The notes under the pieces were generated by a model. That model saw only the letters and a list, made by a program, of their open reading frames with translations, had not been told where the DNA came from and searched no databases. Below are positions 41,118-49,477 of a DNA stretch of 64,000 nucleotides, piece after piece. Positions within the stretch are counted from its first letter, which is position 1; each line of letters begins with the position of its first letter. Source of the DNA: Bacillota bacterium (GTDB lineage Bacteria > Bacillota > Clostridia > Christensenellales > Christensenellaceae); NCBI GenBank assembly GCA_023393165.1, contig JAEWMJ010000034.1, positions 1 through 64,000 of the forward strand. Reading direction: 5' to 3'. The position numbers were made by a program, and so were the translations under genes.

Positions 41118-43721
41118 ATGATTGAATCAGACGGATATCAAAAAAAGATCGTCCATCAGCGTACGGTTCCCGGACGGGAAGCCGTTTATTCGTATTTTCC
41201 TTCGGAAATGCTGCCCGAGATCATACGGTACCTGGAAGAAGAAAGCCATATCAAAAATCTGTATTGCCACCAGGCGGAGATGTTTTTAAGGGCGGAGGCC
41301 GGAGAAAACGTTGTGATCACCACTTCCACCGCCAGCGGCAAGACCCTTGGATTTTTGTTGCCCATACTGCAGGAAATACTGAAAAACCCTTCCGCCCGCG
41401 CGATTTTTCTGTATCCCACCAAGGCGCTCGCAAGCGACCAGTTTCGGAATATCGCGCCTATACTGAAGCACTTTGGGGAACATAAAATACAGGCCGGGAT
41501 ATACGACGGAGACACGCCGGTATCCGAGCGAAGCCGCATACGCAGCAGCGCGAACATCATTCTGACCAACCCCGAAATGCTGAACGCGGCGTTTTTGCCG
41601 CATCACAGCAACTTTGGATTTGATTTTATATTCAGGAACCTCAAATACATTGTAATAGACGAACTGCATACCTACCGCGGAGCCTTCGGCTCCCATCTGG
41701 CCAACCTGTTCAAGCGCGCGGGCCGGGTATGCGGTTATTACGGCTCCTCGCCGCAATACCTGTGCAGCTCAGCCACGATCGCCAATCCCGTTGAGCTTGC
41801 GCAAAAAATCTGCGGCAAGGCGTTTTCCCTGGTTGACCGGGACGGTTCCCCCGCGCCCGAAAAAAAATATTATTTCTGGCAGCCCCCCACCGCGCGCGGA
41901 ACCGAATACCGGATATCCCCCGCGCGGGAAGCGTCCGACCTGATACCCCTGCTGACGACCCAGGGCAGCCATTTTATCGCGTTCTGCAAATCGCGGAACG
42001 CTGTGGAAGTGGTTTTGCGTGAATCGCGTGACAAGCTGAAGTCTGACGGAACGGGGCCGTACCAATCCTCTCTGATATCCGGGTACCGGGGCGGATACAA
42101 ACCGCTTGAGCGGCGCGAGATCGAACAAAAGATGGCGGACGGCCGCATCCGGGGACTGATATCCACCAACGTACTGGAACTTGGTATCGACATCGGAAGC
42201 CTGGACACCGCAATACTGGTGGGTTTTCCGGTCACGCGCGCATCCTTCTGGCAGCAGTCGGGCCGCGCGGGCCGCAAGGGAAACGCAGCCTTTATATATC
42301 TGATGCTGGACAACCTTCCGCTGGACCAGTACCTTGCGATCGACCCGGACTGGCTGTTTTCCGGCGGAAGCGAGAGCGCGGTGGTCGCGGAGGACAACCT
42401 GCTGATACAGATCGCGCATGTCCGGGCGGCGGCGGCTGAACTTCCCATATCGCCGGACGATATTGCAGTATTCCCGGACCTGGGTGAGATCGTCCCGGTG
42501 CTGCTGGCGGAAGGCCAGCTGAAAAAAGCGGACGGCAAATTTATGTGGTCGGGCGCGGCTTATCCCGCGGGCGATTACAGCCTGCGCAACATGGACAAGG
42601 TGCAGTATAAGCTGAAAAACACCGCGGACAATTCCATACTGACCGAAATGGACGAGCTGCAGGCGTACCGCGAGATATATGCGGGCGCAATCTATATGCA
42701 CGAAGGGCTTCAGTACCTGGTGGAAAGCCTGGACATTCATGATCACACCGCGCAGGCGAAGCCGGTGGATGTGAATTACTATACAATTCCGCACGATACA
42801 ACCGAAGTGCAAAAGATAATGTGCCGGGATTTTCAGGCTCTTGGCAGGACGAACAAACATTTTGGCAATGTGCAGGTAAACTATACGACGTCGGGATTTA
42901 AGCGGCTTCAGTTTCACGATCATCAGAATCTGGGATTTGATAAACTGGATCATCCGCTCAGCAAAACCTTTGATACCGAAGGGTTCTGGATCAGGATACC
43001 ACGGGATGTGAGCAACCTTTTTCTTCGGCTCACGCCCCAAAAGGAATACGACACCCCCCTGCGTTACTGGAAAACGTATTTTGAAGGCCTGGGATTCGTA
43101 CTGCTGAACGCCGCGATGATGCTTACCATGACCACGCAGGACGATATCGGCTCCGCGCTGCTTGCGGGCGATACGGCGGCGGACACTTCCATCTGCATAT
43201 TCGACATGTACGCGGGCGGCCTGGGATTTGCGGAAAAGGCGTACGGCAGCGCCCAAAGCATCCTGGAAAACGCCATCCGCATGGTGGAGGGATGCCCCTG
43301 CGGGGACGGGTGCTCCGCCTGCGTGGGGGATTACCATCTGGATAAAAAGATCGTTCTCTGGGGCCTCAAAAGCATATTTGAGGAATTGAAGGCTCCCGTG
43401 GAAATCAAGGCACCCAAGGAGACTCCGGCAGTGCGGCTTATAAAACGGTTCGATTTGCAGACGCTGCCCGAACGCTGGCAGGAGTTTACCGCGTTTATCC
43501 GCTCCCTGAACGGATATTTATGCTCGTTTCTGGCCGACGCGGTCATCGCGGCCAAGGTGCGCGGAAACACGCTGGTGCTGCTTCTTGACAATCCTTTTTA
43601 TATGGACTGGATATCCGAAAAAACAAACCGCGAGCAGCTTTATAACATTATAAAACAATATGTATCCGGCAGCTTTGAGATTGAATTCGCATGCATACCG
43701 CCGGATGAATGCGAAAGCTAG
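41118..43721 (+). CDS. DEAD/DEAH-box helicase of the MrfA/YprA type (DUF1998)
   Basis: An 867-residue superfamily 2 DNA helicase. Motif I is TASGKT, motif II is DELH with YRGAFGSH, motif III SSAT, motif VI QSGRAGRKG. The C-terminus has the DUF1998 domain with the four-cysteine cluster CPCGDGCSACVGD. These features match MrfA, which with the exonuclease MrfB repairs mitomycin-type lesions in B. subtilis. The usual mrfB partner is not adjacent; a UvrD-like helicase follows instead. It is divergent from the BMC operon. Confidence 0.88.
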   Translation: MIESDGYQKKIVHQRTVPGREAVYSYFPSEMLPEIIRYLEEESHIKNLYCHQAEMFLRAEAGENVVITTSTASGKTLGFLLPILQEILKNPSARAIFLYPTKALASDQFRNIAPILKHFGEHKIQAGIYDGDTPVSERSRIRSSANIILTNPEMLNAAFLPHHSNFGFDFIFRNLKYIVIDELHTYRGAFGSHLANLFKRAGRVCGYYGSSPQYLCSSATIANPVELAQKICGKAFSLVDRDGSPAPEKKYYFWQPPTARGTEYRISPAREASDLIPLLTTQGSHFIAFCKSRNAVEVVLRESRDKLKSDGTGPYQSSLISGYRGGYKPLERREIEQKMADGRIRGLISTNVLELGIDIGSLDTAILVGFPVTRASFWQQSGRAGRKGNAAFIYLMLDNLPLDQYLAIDPDWLFSGGSESAVVAEDNLLIQIAHVRAAAAELPISPDDIAVFPDLGEIVPVLLAEGQLKKADGKFMWSGAAYPAGDYSLRNMDKVQYKLKNTADNSILTEMDELQAYREIYAGAIYMHEGLQYLVESLDIHDHTAQAKPVDVNYYTIPHDTTEVQKIMCRDFQALGRTNKHFGNVQVNYTTSGFKRLQFHDHQNLGFDKLDHPLSKTFDTEGFWIRIPRDVSNLFLRLTPQKEYDTPLRYWKTYFEGLGFVLLNAAMMLTMTTQDDIGSALLAGDTAADTSICIFDMYAGGLGFAEKAYGSAQSILENAIRMVEGCPCGDGCSACVGDYHLDKKIVLWGLKSIFEELKAPVEIKAPKETPAVRLIKRFDLQTLPERWQEFTAFIRSLNGYLCSFLADAVIAAKVRGNTLVLLLDNPFYMDWISEKTNREQLYNIIKQYVSGSFEIEFACIPPDECES

Positions 43722-43729
43722 GTAAAATA

Positions 43730-45766
43730 ATGGAACCATCGGGAATCCTTGAAAAACTGAATCCCTTCCAGACAGAGGCCGTGCTGGACGAAAGCCCGGC
43801 GGCGCTTGTGAACGCGGCGGTGGGCAGCGGCAAAACGACGGTGCTGGCGGCCAAGGTATTCCACCTGCACGAAAACAAGGGCGTGCCGTTTTCCGATATG
43901 GTGGTGATCACATTCACCAACAAGGCGGCGGACGAGATCAAGGAACGGGTCCGGGCGTCCGCCGAAGATTTGCCCTGGCTGGGCACATTCCACAGCGTGG
44001 CAATGCGAATGCTGCAAACGGCTTTGCCCGTCCAAAACCTCGGCTATACGGCTTCGTTTACTCTTATGGACCCCGGGGAACTGCTGGAAACGGCGGAAAG
44101 CCTGATTGCTGAAAAAAAATTAAAAATAAAATATATAAACAAATTGGATAAACGGTTTGAAGCATTCCGCGCAGGGCAGCGGCTTTTCGGCGCTATGAAA
44201 AAAGAAGACGATATCGCGCCCTTGTGGGAACTGATCCAAACCGAAAAGAAGAGCCGAAACTGCATGGACTTTGACGACCTGCTGACAAACGCCGCCCTGC
44301 TTTTGCAGGACCGGGACAATTTTGCAAAATGGGTGATCGTGGACGAGTTTCAGGACTGCGACAGTCTGCAGCTTATGTTTATACGCTCCCTTATGGGAAA
44401 AGAAACGAGGCTATTTGCCGTAGGCGACCCCAACCAGTCCATATACGGCTGGAGGGGCGGAAAACGGGACATTTTTACAGAGTTCAAAAAGGAATTCAGC
44501 GCCAGGGAATTTGCCCTTCCCCTCAATTACCGTTCCAGTTCCACCATTCTCGAAGCGGCCAGATATTTCCTGCAGGACCGTTCGGAGCTGGCGGGCGTGC
44601 GCGAACCGGGCTGCGGCATACGCGTGAGCAGCCATTACAACGCGTTTATGGAAGCCGCCGCTCTGGCGGACCGCATCAAACGCCTCCACGAAACCGGCGT
44701 TCCCTGGCGGAATATCGCCGTGTTTTACCGGCTGCAGAAGCAATCCGAAGCATTGGCCGACATATTCGGCAGAAAGGAAATTCCCATCAGCGTATCGGCG
44801 CGCAAGACCATGAAAGATTATCCCGCCCTGCAATGGCTGGTACGCCTTCTTAAGGCATCCGTAAACCCGGACGACAGCGGAAGCAGGATTTCCGCGCTGT
44901 CAGATTCCAGATTCGGCTGCCTCACCCGGGCGGGCGCAAAAAAAGCAGCTGCGGGAAGCGGCTGCGAATTGTACGACAAATTCATGGGGTTCCAGGAATG
45001 GGCAAAGAACGCGGAAGATGCGGAAAGCATCATTGGATATTTCGATCTGGCGAAGTATCTCTCCCCCACCTCAAGCCAGTTCCAGGAGAACAGGAACCTT
45101 GCCGATTTATTTATAAAAAGGCTTGACCGGCATATCCGGGAAAACGGGACGGATGTTTTGCAGGGAACAAGGGATTTCCTTAATTCCGCTTCCCTGTACG
45201 GCGCAGAGATGCTGGAAGACTCCTCCGGCGCGGGTGCGGACACCGTCCGGCTGATGACGCTGCACGCCTGCAAAGGTCTGGAATTCCAGTATGTGTTCAT
45301 TATAGGCGTCAACTATGGGATCGTCCCCCTGATCCGGGCCGGAGGCGGCCAGGACGCGGAAGAGGAAAAGCGGCTGTTCTTTGTCGGGATCACCCGTGCG
45401 AAAGATTTCCTGGAGCTTTCCTGGCTCACCAATCCGGACGACCCGCAGGCCATGCCCGGCGAGAGCCCCTATATATCCATGATTCCCGATCATCTGATTG
45501 ACCGCGCGGACGAGCCCCGCGCTAATTCCTCCGATTTGCAGCATATCCGCCGCGCGCTGATGGAGAACAGGAAACAAACCAATACGCCTGCCCAAGATTT
45601 TTCTGCGCCGCCGTCCATACAGGAAGAACGGAGAAAAGTGCGGCATGCGAAATACGGCGAGGGCGTGCTGGAATCAGAGGATGAGAATAATTTCGTTGTG
45701 ATGTTTGAGCATTTTGGGAAAAAAGAGTTTTCAAAGGATTTTTGCCCGCTGGAGTTTTTGGAATAG
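43730..45766 (+). CDS. UvrD/PcrA-like superfamily 1 helicase
   Basis: A 678-residue 3'-5' DNA helicase. Walker A is AAVGSGKTT, motif Ia TFTNKAADEI, motif II VDEFQDCDSLQ, motif III GDPNQSIYGWRGG, motif V LMTLHACKGLEF and motif VI FVGITRAKD. The C-terminal KYGEGVLESEDENNFVVMF is a Tudor-like end as in PcrA. It is slightly shorter than PcrA (~740 residues). The ATG at 43730 with AGGT upstream is preferred over one overlapping the previous gene. With the MrfA-like gene it forms a likely repair operon. Confidence 0.88.
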   Translation: MEPSGILEKLNPFQTEAVLDESPAALVNAAVGSGKTTVLAAKVFHLHENKGVPFSDMVVITFTNKAADEIKERVRASAEDLPWLGTFHSVAMRMLQTALPVQNLGYTASFTLMDPGELLETAESLIAEKKLKIKYINKLDKRFEAFRAGQRLFGAMKKEDDIAPLWELIQTEKKSRNCMDFDDLLTNAALLLQDRDNFAKWVIVDEFQDCDSLQLMFIRSLMGKETRLFAVGDPNQSIYGWRGGKRDIFTEFKKEFSAREFALPLNYRSSSTILEAARYFLQDRSELAGVREPGCGIRVSSHYNAFMEAAALADRIKRLHETGVPWRNIAVFYRLQKQSEALADIFGRKEIPISVSARKTMKDYPALQWLVRLLKASVNPDDSGSRISALSDSRFGCLTRAGAKKAAAGSGCELYDKFMGFQEWAKNAEDAESIIGYFDLAKYLSPTSSQFQENRNLADLFIKRLDRHIRENGTDVLQGTRDFLNSASLYGAEMLEDSSGAGADTVRLMTLHACKGLEFQYVFIIGVNYGIVPLIRAGGGQDAEEEKRLFFVGITRAKDFLELSWLTNPDDPQAMPGESPYISMIPDHLIDRADEPRANSSDLQHIRRALMENRKQTNTPAQDFSAPPSIQEERRKVRHAKYGEGVLESEDENNFVVMFEHFGKKEFSKDFCPLEFLE

Positions 45767-45816
45767 CATACCTTACTTCCCCAATATACAATACAGATTT
45801 TTTATGGGTATCGAAT

Positions 45817-45894
45817 AAATATTTCGGTACCTAAATATTTTTATTGACAAACCGAGCATGGAGCTATACACTGTACTTAAAGTTAGGTACCTAA
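45817..45894 (+). promoter_or_regulatory. Promoter flanked by two palindromic MarR-type operators
   Basis: Site 1 (45817-45840) is a near-perfect 24-base palindrome centred on GGTACC. Site 2 (45883-45894) is TTAGGTACCTAA, perfect. Between them lies TTGACA (45844-45849) and TATACA (45865-45870). Such an arrangement is typical of autoregulation by the MarR protein encoded 23 bases downstream. Confidence 0.7.
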
Positions 45895-45916
45895 ATAAAA
45901 TACTGCGGAGGTTACT

Positions 45917-46468
45917 ATGGATAAATCAAACAATGACATATACGCGGCAATGCACCGCATGTTCCGGATGATGCACCGCAACGCCCATCACAGAATGCGC
46001 CAGCACGGCGGCCTTTATCACGGGCAGGCCAGTTTGCTCCGGCTGATTGCCGCGCATGACGGTGCAAGCCAGAACGAACTGGCAAGAGAGATGGATATAC
46101 GGCCGTCTTCCATGACCGAATTGCTTTCCAAACTGGAACAAAACGGCCTGATTATGCGCAGGCAGGATGAACGCGACCAGCGGGTCATGCGGATCTATTT
46201 GTCCGAAGAAGGCAAAAAAATGGCGGAGCAACTGGATGAGTCTGAAAATATGGACGATATTCTGGGAATACTTACCGAGGAAGAGAAAATACAGCTTTTA
46301 TCCATATTGGAAAAACTGTGTGATAATCTGGAATCCATGGAGAAACAATACGCGGAACCGGGCGGAGACTTTGCGGGATGCCACAGGCACGGGCACAGGC
46401 ACCGTCATGCAGGCTGTCCCGGCGGAGAGCAAAGGTTCCGGTATTGGGATCCGCGGCAAAGATATTGA
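45917..46468 (+). CDS. MarR-family regulator with His-rich tail
   Basis: A 183-residue regulator. The winged helix is QNELAREMDIRPSSMTELLSKLEQNGLI followed by the DERDQRVMRIYLSEEG wing, a normal MarR. The last ~30 residues are unusual: GCHRHGHRHRHAGC followed by an Arg/Gly-rich end. This could bind metal. It probably regulates itself through the two palindromes upstream. Its other targets are unknown; the next gene is a metal-type DtxR regulator. Confidence 0.85.
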   Translation: MDKSNNDIYAAMHRMFRMMHRNAHHRMRQHGGLYHGQASLLRLIAAHDGASQNELAREMDIRPSSMTELLSKLEQNGLIMRRQDERDQRVMRIYLSEEGKKMAEQLDESENMDDILGILTEEEKIQLLSILEKLCDNLESMEKQYAEPGGDFAGCHRHGHRHRHAGCPGGEQRFRYWDPRQRY

Positions 46469-46549
46469 CGCAAAACAAGGCGGACGGTATCGGCTGCAAA
46501 TACGTCCGCCGGAATCAGGAAGTCTATTTTACAGGAAAGGAGCCGGAAA

Positions 46550-46903
46550 ATGAGTGAATCGGAAGAAAATTACCTGGGAACGATCTTTATTCTGAAAAAA
46601 AGAATGCAGTCCGTACGTTCGATCGATATCGCGAACCACCTGGGATACAGCCGGGCAAGCGTAAGCCGCGCTTTAAAAAATCTGAGGCTGAACGGCTATC
46701 TGCAATTTGGCGCGGAAAATGCAATCGAGTTCACGCAAAAAGGGCTTGAAGCCGCGTCCGGAATCTATGAACGGCATACGGTGATTTCAGAATTCCTGCA
46801 AAAGTCGATCGGGATCGACGCCAATCAGGCAGCGCAATATTCCGGACCTTTTGCGCATGTCATAAGCGAGGAAACATACTGCAAAATGAAGCTCAGCCTG
46901 TAG
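46550..46903 (+). CDS. Short DtxR/MntR-like metal-dependent regulator
   Basis: A 117-residue protein. The N-terminal winged helix (SVRSIDIANHLGYSRASVSRAL) and the helical dimerisation/metal part with ERHTVISEFLQ and HVISEETYCKM match the DtxR/MntR family. It lacks the C-terminal SH3-like FeoA domain, as in MntR, and is ~20 residues shorter than MntR (~140). AAAGGAG precedes the ATG. No metal transporter gene is beside it, so its target is uncertain. It lies 81 bases after the MarR gene and may be co-transcribed. Confidence 0.8.
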   Translation: MSESEENYLGTIFILKKRMQSVRSIDIANHLGYSRASVSRALKNLRLNGYLQFGAENAIEFTQKGLEAASGIYERHTVISEFLQKSIGIDANQAAQYSGPFAHVISEETYCKMKLSL

Positions 46904-46946
46904 GGCGGATGTTTAAAAACAGATGAAAAATTCATTTATAAAAACC

Positions 46947-46979
46947 AAAAGGGTTGCCGCAAGAATACGCAACCCTTTT
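46947..46979 (+). terminator. Terminator after the DtxR-like gene
   Basis: AAAAGGGTTGC (46947-46957) pairs with GCAACCCTTTT (46969-46979), followed by TT. It is 43 bases past the stop and could work on both strands. Confidence 0.7.
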
Positions 46980-47119
46980 TTAGGCTGATTTACAAATCTT
47001 AATTTACCATCAGTAATCAGAATCCGGCGCAGACCGTCTATATCATTGAAAAAACAGTATATCGATATAAATCAGCCAGTGAGTTGGGCTGGCAGCCCCT
47101 TTTATGCATTCCGCTGATT

Positions 47120-47593
47120 TTACCGCCGCTTTTTTTTATTGTAGCTCAATGTGATCAGCACGGCCAGGGCGATGCCGGCGGCGGCCCCGCCGGTGTCGAT
47201 CAAAATGTCCGTAACCTGCGGACTCCGGCCTGAAACAAACATCTGGTGCGTCTCGTCGCTCGCCGCGTATGCGGCGCAAATCGAGAGCGCAGCCGGGATC
47301 AGAAACCGCAGCGTCTTTTTATAGTTCAGCAAAACAATCACAGCCAGTATGCCCAATACGGCATATTCAGCTGCATGCGCCGTTTTTCTGATGGCATATT
47401 CCGTGTTGTCCATGATCACCTGCTGTTCGTTTTCGGGGAGATCATCATATTGAGGTACGGCAATTTTTACAACCGCTACCGTTATTCCGCCGCTTAAATG
47501 ATCGGAAGCCGGCGCATCCATTGCCGAAAAGCAAAATATCACTGCCATCCAGGCTGCCAGCGGCAGCCAGAGAATCATCCTTTTTTTGTTCAA
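47120..47593 (-). CDS. VanZ-like membrane protein
   Basis: A 157-residue membrane protein with four hydrophobic segments. The motif RKTAHAAEYAVLG and the pattern SDETHQMFVSGRSPQVTDILIDTGGAAAG are the conserved VanZ core. VanZ proteins are associated with teicoplanin resistance, but most homologues are uncharacterised. The likely start is TTG at 47593 with AAGGAG ten bases upstream; the longer frame to 47638 has no ribosome site. It is monocistronic. Confidence 0.8.
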   Translation of the reverse strand: MNKKRMILWLPLAAWMAVIFCFSAMDAPASDHLSGGITVAVVKIAVPQYDDLPENEQQVIMDNTEYAIRKTAHAAEYAVLGILAVIVLLNYKKTLRFLIPAALSICAAYAASDETHQMFVSGRSPQVTDILIDTGGAAAGIALAVLITLSYNKKKRR

Positions 47594-47712
47594 ACACCTT
47601 CTCCTTTGTATCCGCCAATTATATAAGATTATAAACAACGAAAAGCCCTCTTACAATAAGAAGGCTTGAATTGAATAAATATTGTGTTTTAACCTGTTTA
47701 CGAAGGTTGTTA

Positions 47713-47782
47713 AAAAGCCCAAATACAAGCGTAGTAAGCGCCACGCTGAGGAATAAGCGGAAAAACAACCCGGTAGTTGGGG
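47713..47782. repeat. Palindromic interspersed repeat, copy B (shortened, inverted)
   Basis: AAAGCCCAAATACAAG, then CGTAGT, ACGCTGAGGAA and GTAGTTGGG follow the reverse complement of copy A (40848) in the same order. About 25 bases of the centre are missing. Shows that the element is dispersed. Confidence 0.6.
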
Positions 47783-47813
47783 TTTGTCAACAGCCTGATC
47801 ATCCGTAAACAGC

Positions 47814-47961
47814 GGATTTCACCACAACCAGGCAATCTTATTTCGATCACGTCGGCAATCCGCCAAGTCACCCAAATGACAGATTGTCCGACACGCCGGG
47901 CCGACCGGACACGCCGCCAACCGGCCGCTGCCGGTAAGCCGCCCAATTTATGGTGAAATCC
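47814..47961. repeat. 148-base element with terminal inverted repeats
   Basis: GGATTTCACCA (47814-47824) and TGGTGAAATCC (47951-47961) are perfect 11-base inverted repeats; with mismatches the match extends to about 16 bases on each side. The interior is GC-rich with CCGG-type sub-palindromes. The length and TIR structure fit a MITE-like element; target duplications were not clear. Confidence 0.55.
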
Positions 47962-47975
47962 AGCTTTCCAGAAAA

Positions 47976-48758
47976 TTATTTTATTTTTCTGCGGTATGGA
48001 TTTACATATTTGTTTTTAGATCCGTCAGAAAAGATTTTAGCTTTTTTAACTGTAAGTGATTGCTCTTTTTTTTTTATATCTTTATCCGTTTCATTTTCCA
48101 TATAACCGTAATATCCGTAATACATATTCCTCTTTTTCACATTGGGGATCGAATTGAATATGCACGCGGCGGGACGGATACCTGCAACTTCAAAGACTTT
48201 TTTACTTTCCCGAAGCGCTTCTTTGGTGGTATACCCGTACTTGACCACAAGCAAAATACCGTCTGCCAGCCTCTGCAGGGAAACGGCGTCCGAAACCAGC
48301 AATACGGGCGGCGTATCCAGAATAATGACGTCATATTGCTGCCTTAAATTCGATACGATCAGCTCCAGCCTTTTGGACGAGACCATTTCAGACGGATTGG
48401 GCGGCCTGAAACCCGCAGTTACAACATCAAAATAATCATTTACATTATACATGTAGTCGCGGTAATCTTTTCCTTCTCCACGCTCGGCCATGATCATATC
48501 CGTGAGTCCCTTTGGCTTGATAATGCCAAGTTCCTTGCCCACGCTTGGATTCCGCATATCGCAGTCTATCAGCAGCGCCTTTTTTTTGATGGAAGCAAAA
48601 GCGTCTGCGATATGGCAGCAGATAGTGGTCTTACCCTCATTTTTAATTGAACTGGTGACCATGATCACCTTCATTTCCTTTTCCAACCCCAGGAAATTGA
48701 TATTGGTCCTGATGGTATTGAAAGTTTCCGCTACGATTTCCTGACTGATTTTCTCCAT
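47976..48758 (-). CDS. Capsular BY-kinase (CpsD/CapB/YwqD-like)
   Basis: A 260-residue tyrosine autokinase of the Wzc/CpsD type. Walker A is SSIKNEGKTT, A' is LLIDCDMRNPS and Walker B is VIILDTPPV. The C-terminus has a Tyr cluster (MYYGYYGYM, KYVNPY) that is autophosphorylated in homologues and controls chain length. It follows the membrane activator (Wzz-like) gene, its expected partner. AAGGAG precedes the ATG at 48758. No partner phosphatase was seen in the window. Confidence 0.9.
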   Translation of the reverse strand: MEKISQEIVAETFNTIRTNINFLGLEKEMKVIMVTSSIKNEGKTTICCHIADAFASIKKKALLIDCDMRNPSVGKELGIIKPKGLTDMIMAERGEGKDYRDYMYNVNDYFDVVTAGFRPPNPSEMVSSKRLELIVSNLRQQYDVIILDTPPVLLVSDAVSLQRLADGILLVVKYGYTTKEALRESKKVFEVAGIRPAACIFNSIPNVKKRNMYYGYYGYMENETDKDIKKKEQSLTVKKAKIFSDGSKNKYVNPYRRKIK

Positions 48759-48771
48759 TTCCCTTTTCTCC

Positions 48772-49446
48772 TTACTGTAGTCTTGGAACACTGCCGATCA
48801 CGGGTAAATCCAGGATATCCGTAATCAGGTCGGATTCTTTTATAGTATCGTCCATTGTATAGCGCAGAACAGCTATTATCAGCGATAGCACCAGCCCCGC
48901 GAGACCGGCAGCTACCGTGTTCGTCGTCACGTTGGGACTTACCGGCTTATACGGCAGCGCCGCGTAATCGATCACCTGCACGTTATCCATCTTCATAATC
49001 TCCGTCACCTCAGTTTTAAAAACGTCTACCAAAGTATTGGCAATGGATTGCGCCATCTGGGGCGACGCATCCGTTACAGAAAGAGAAATGATATCCGTTT
49101 CATTTTTTGACGATACATCGATCTTGTCAGACAAGGCAGAGAGTTCAATATTGATCCCCAATTTATCCCTCACCTGGGACAAAACCCTGTCCGATTTAGA
49201 CAAAACGCTATAGGAGTTCACCAGTTTTGCGTTCAGATTATAATCGTTCAGCGTCATACCCGGCGTTTCGCCGTCCTTGCCCGATGTAGTTGAACTTACG
49301 ATCATCATCGCTGTAGCCTGGTACTGCTTTTGAATAACATAAACGGATATCCCATACCCCAGCAGCGTCCCCAGGATCGTCAACGCCAGTATAATGATCC
49401 AGCTCTTTTTGATGATCCCTCCAATGTCCTTCAGTGTTAGTTCCAT
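48772..49446 (-). CDS. Wzz/CpsC-like chain-length and kinase-activator protein
   Basis: A 224-residue membrane protein with two transmembrane segments (residues ~17-37 and ~170-195) and an external Wzz domain between them, ending in a short cytoplasmic tail. Such CapA/CpsC proteins activate the BY-kinase and set polymer length. GGAGG precedes the ATG at 49446; a 36-residue longer frame has no site. The next gene begins 13 bases downstream. Confidence 0.87.
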   Translation of the reverse strand: MELTLKDIGGIIKKSWIIILALTILGTLLGYGISVYVIQKQYQATAMMIVSSTTSGKDGETPGMTLNDYNLNAKLVNSYSVLSKSDRVLSQVRDKLGINIELSALSDKIDVSSKNETDIISLSVTDASPQMAQSIANTLVDVFKTEVTEIMKMDNVQVIDYAALPYKPVSPNVTTNTVAAGLAGLVLSLIIAVLRYTMDDTIKESDLITDILDLPVIGSVPRLQ

Positions 49447-49477
49447 ACTGCAAACCTCCAATTTACAACCTGAATAA

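Larger units (their letters stand above)
47594..47975. other. Repeat-rich gap between VanZ-like gene and capsule operon
   Basis: No credible gene. It holds two repeat structures, at 47713-47782 and 47814-47961. A 78-codon frame (47710-47946) crosses both and is not considered real. Confidence 0.5.

Noticed and set aside
41769..43337. 522-codon open frame on the minus strand
   Set aside because: Lies wholly antisense to the MrfA-like helicase, whose motifs are clear; it has no recognisable domain and arises from GC-rich codons.
47710..47946. 78-codon frame before the capsule operon
   Set aside because: Crosses the repeat copy and the MITE-like element; no start signal.
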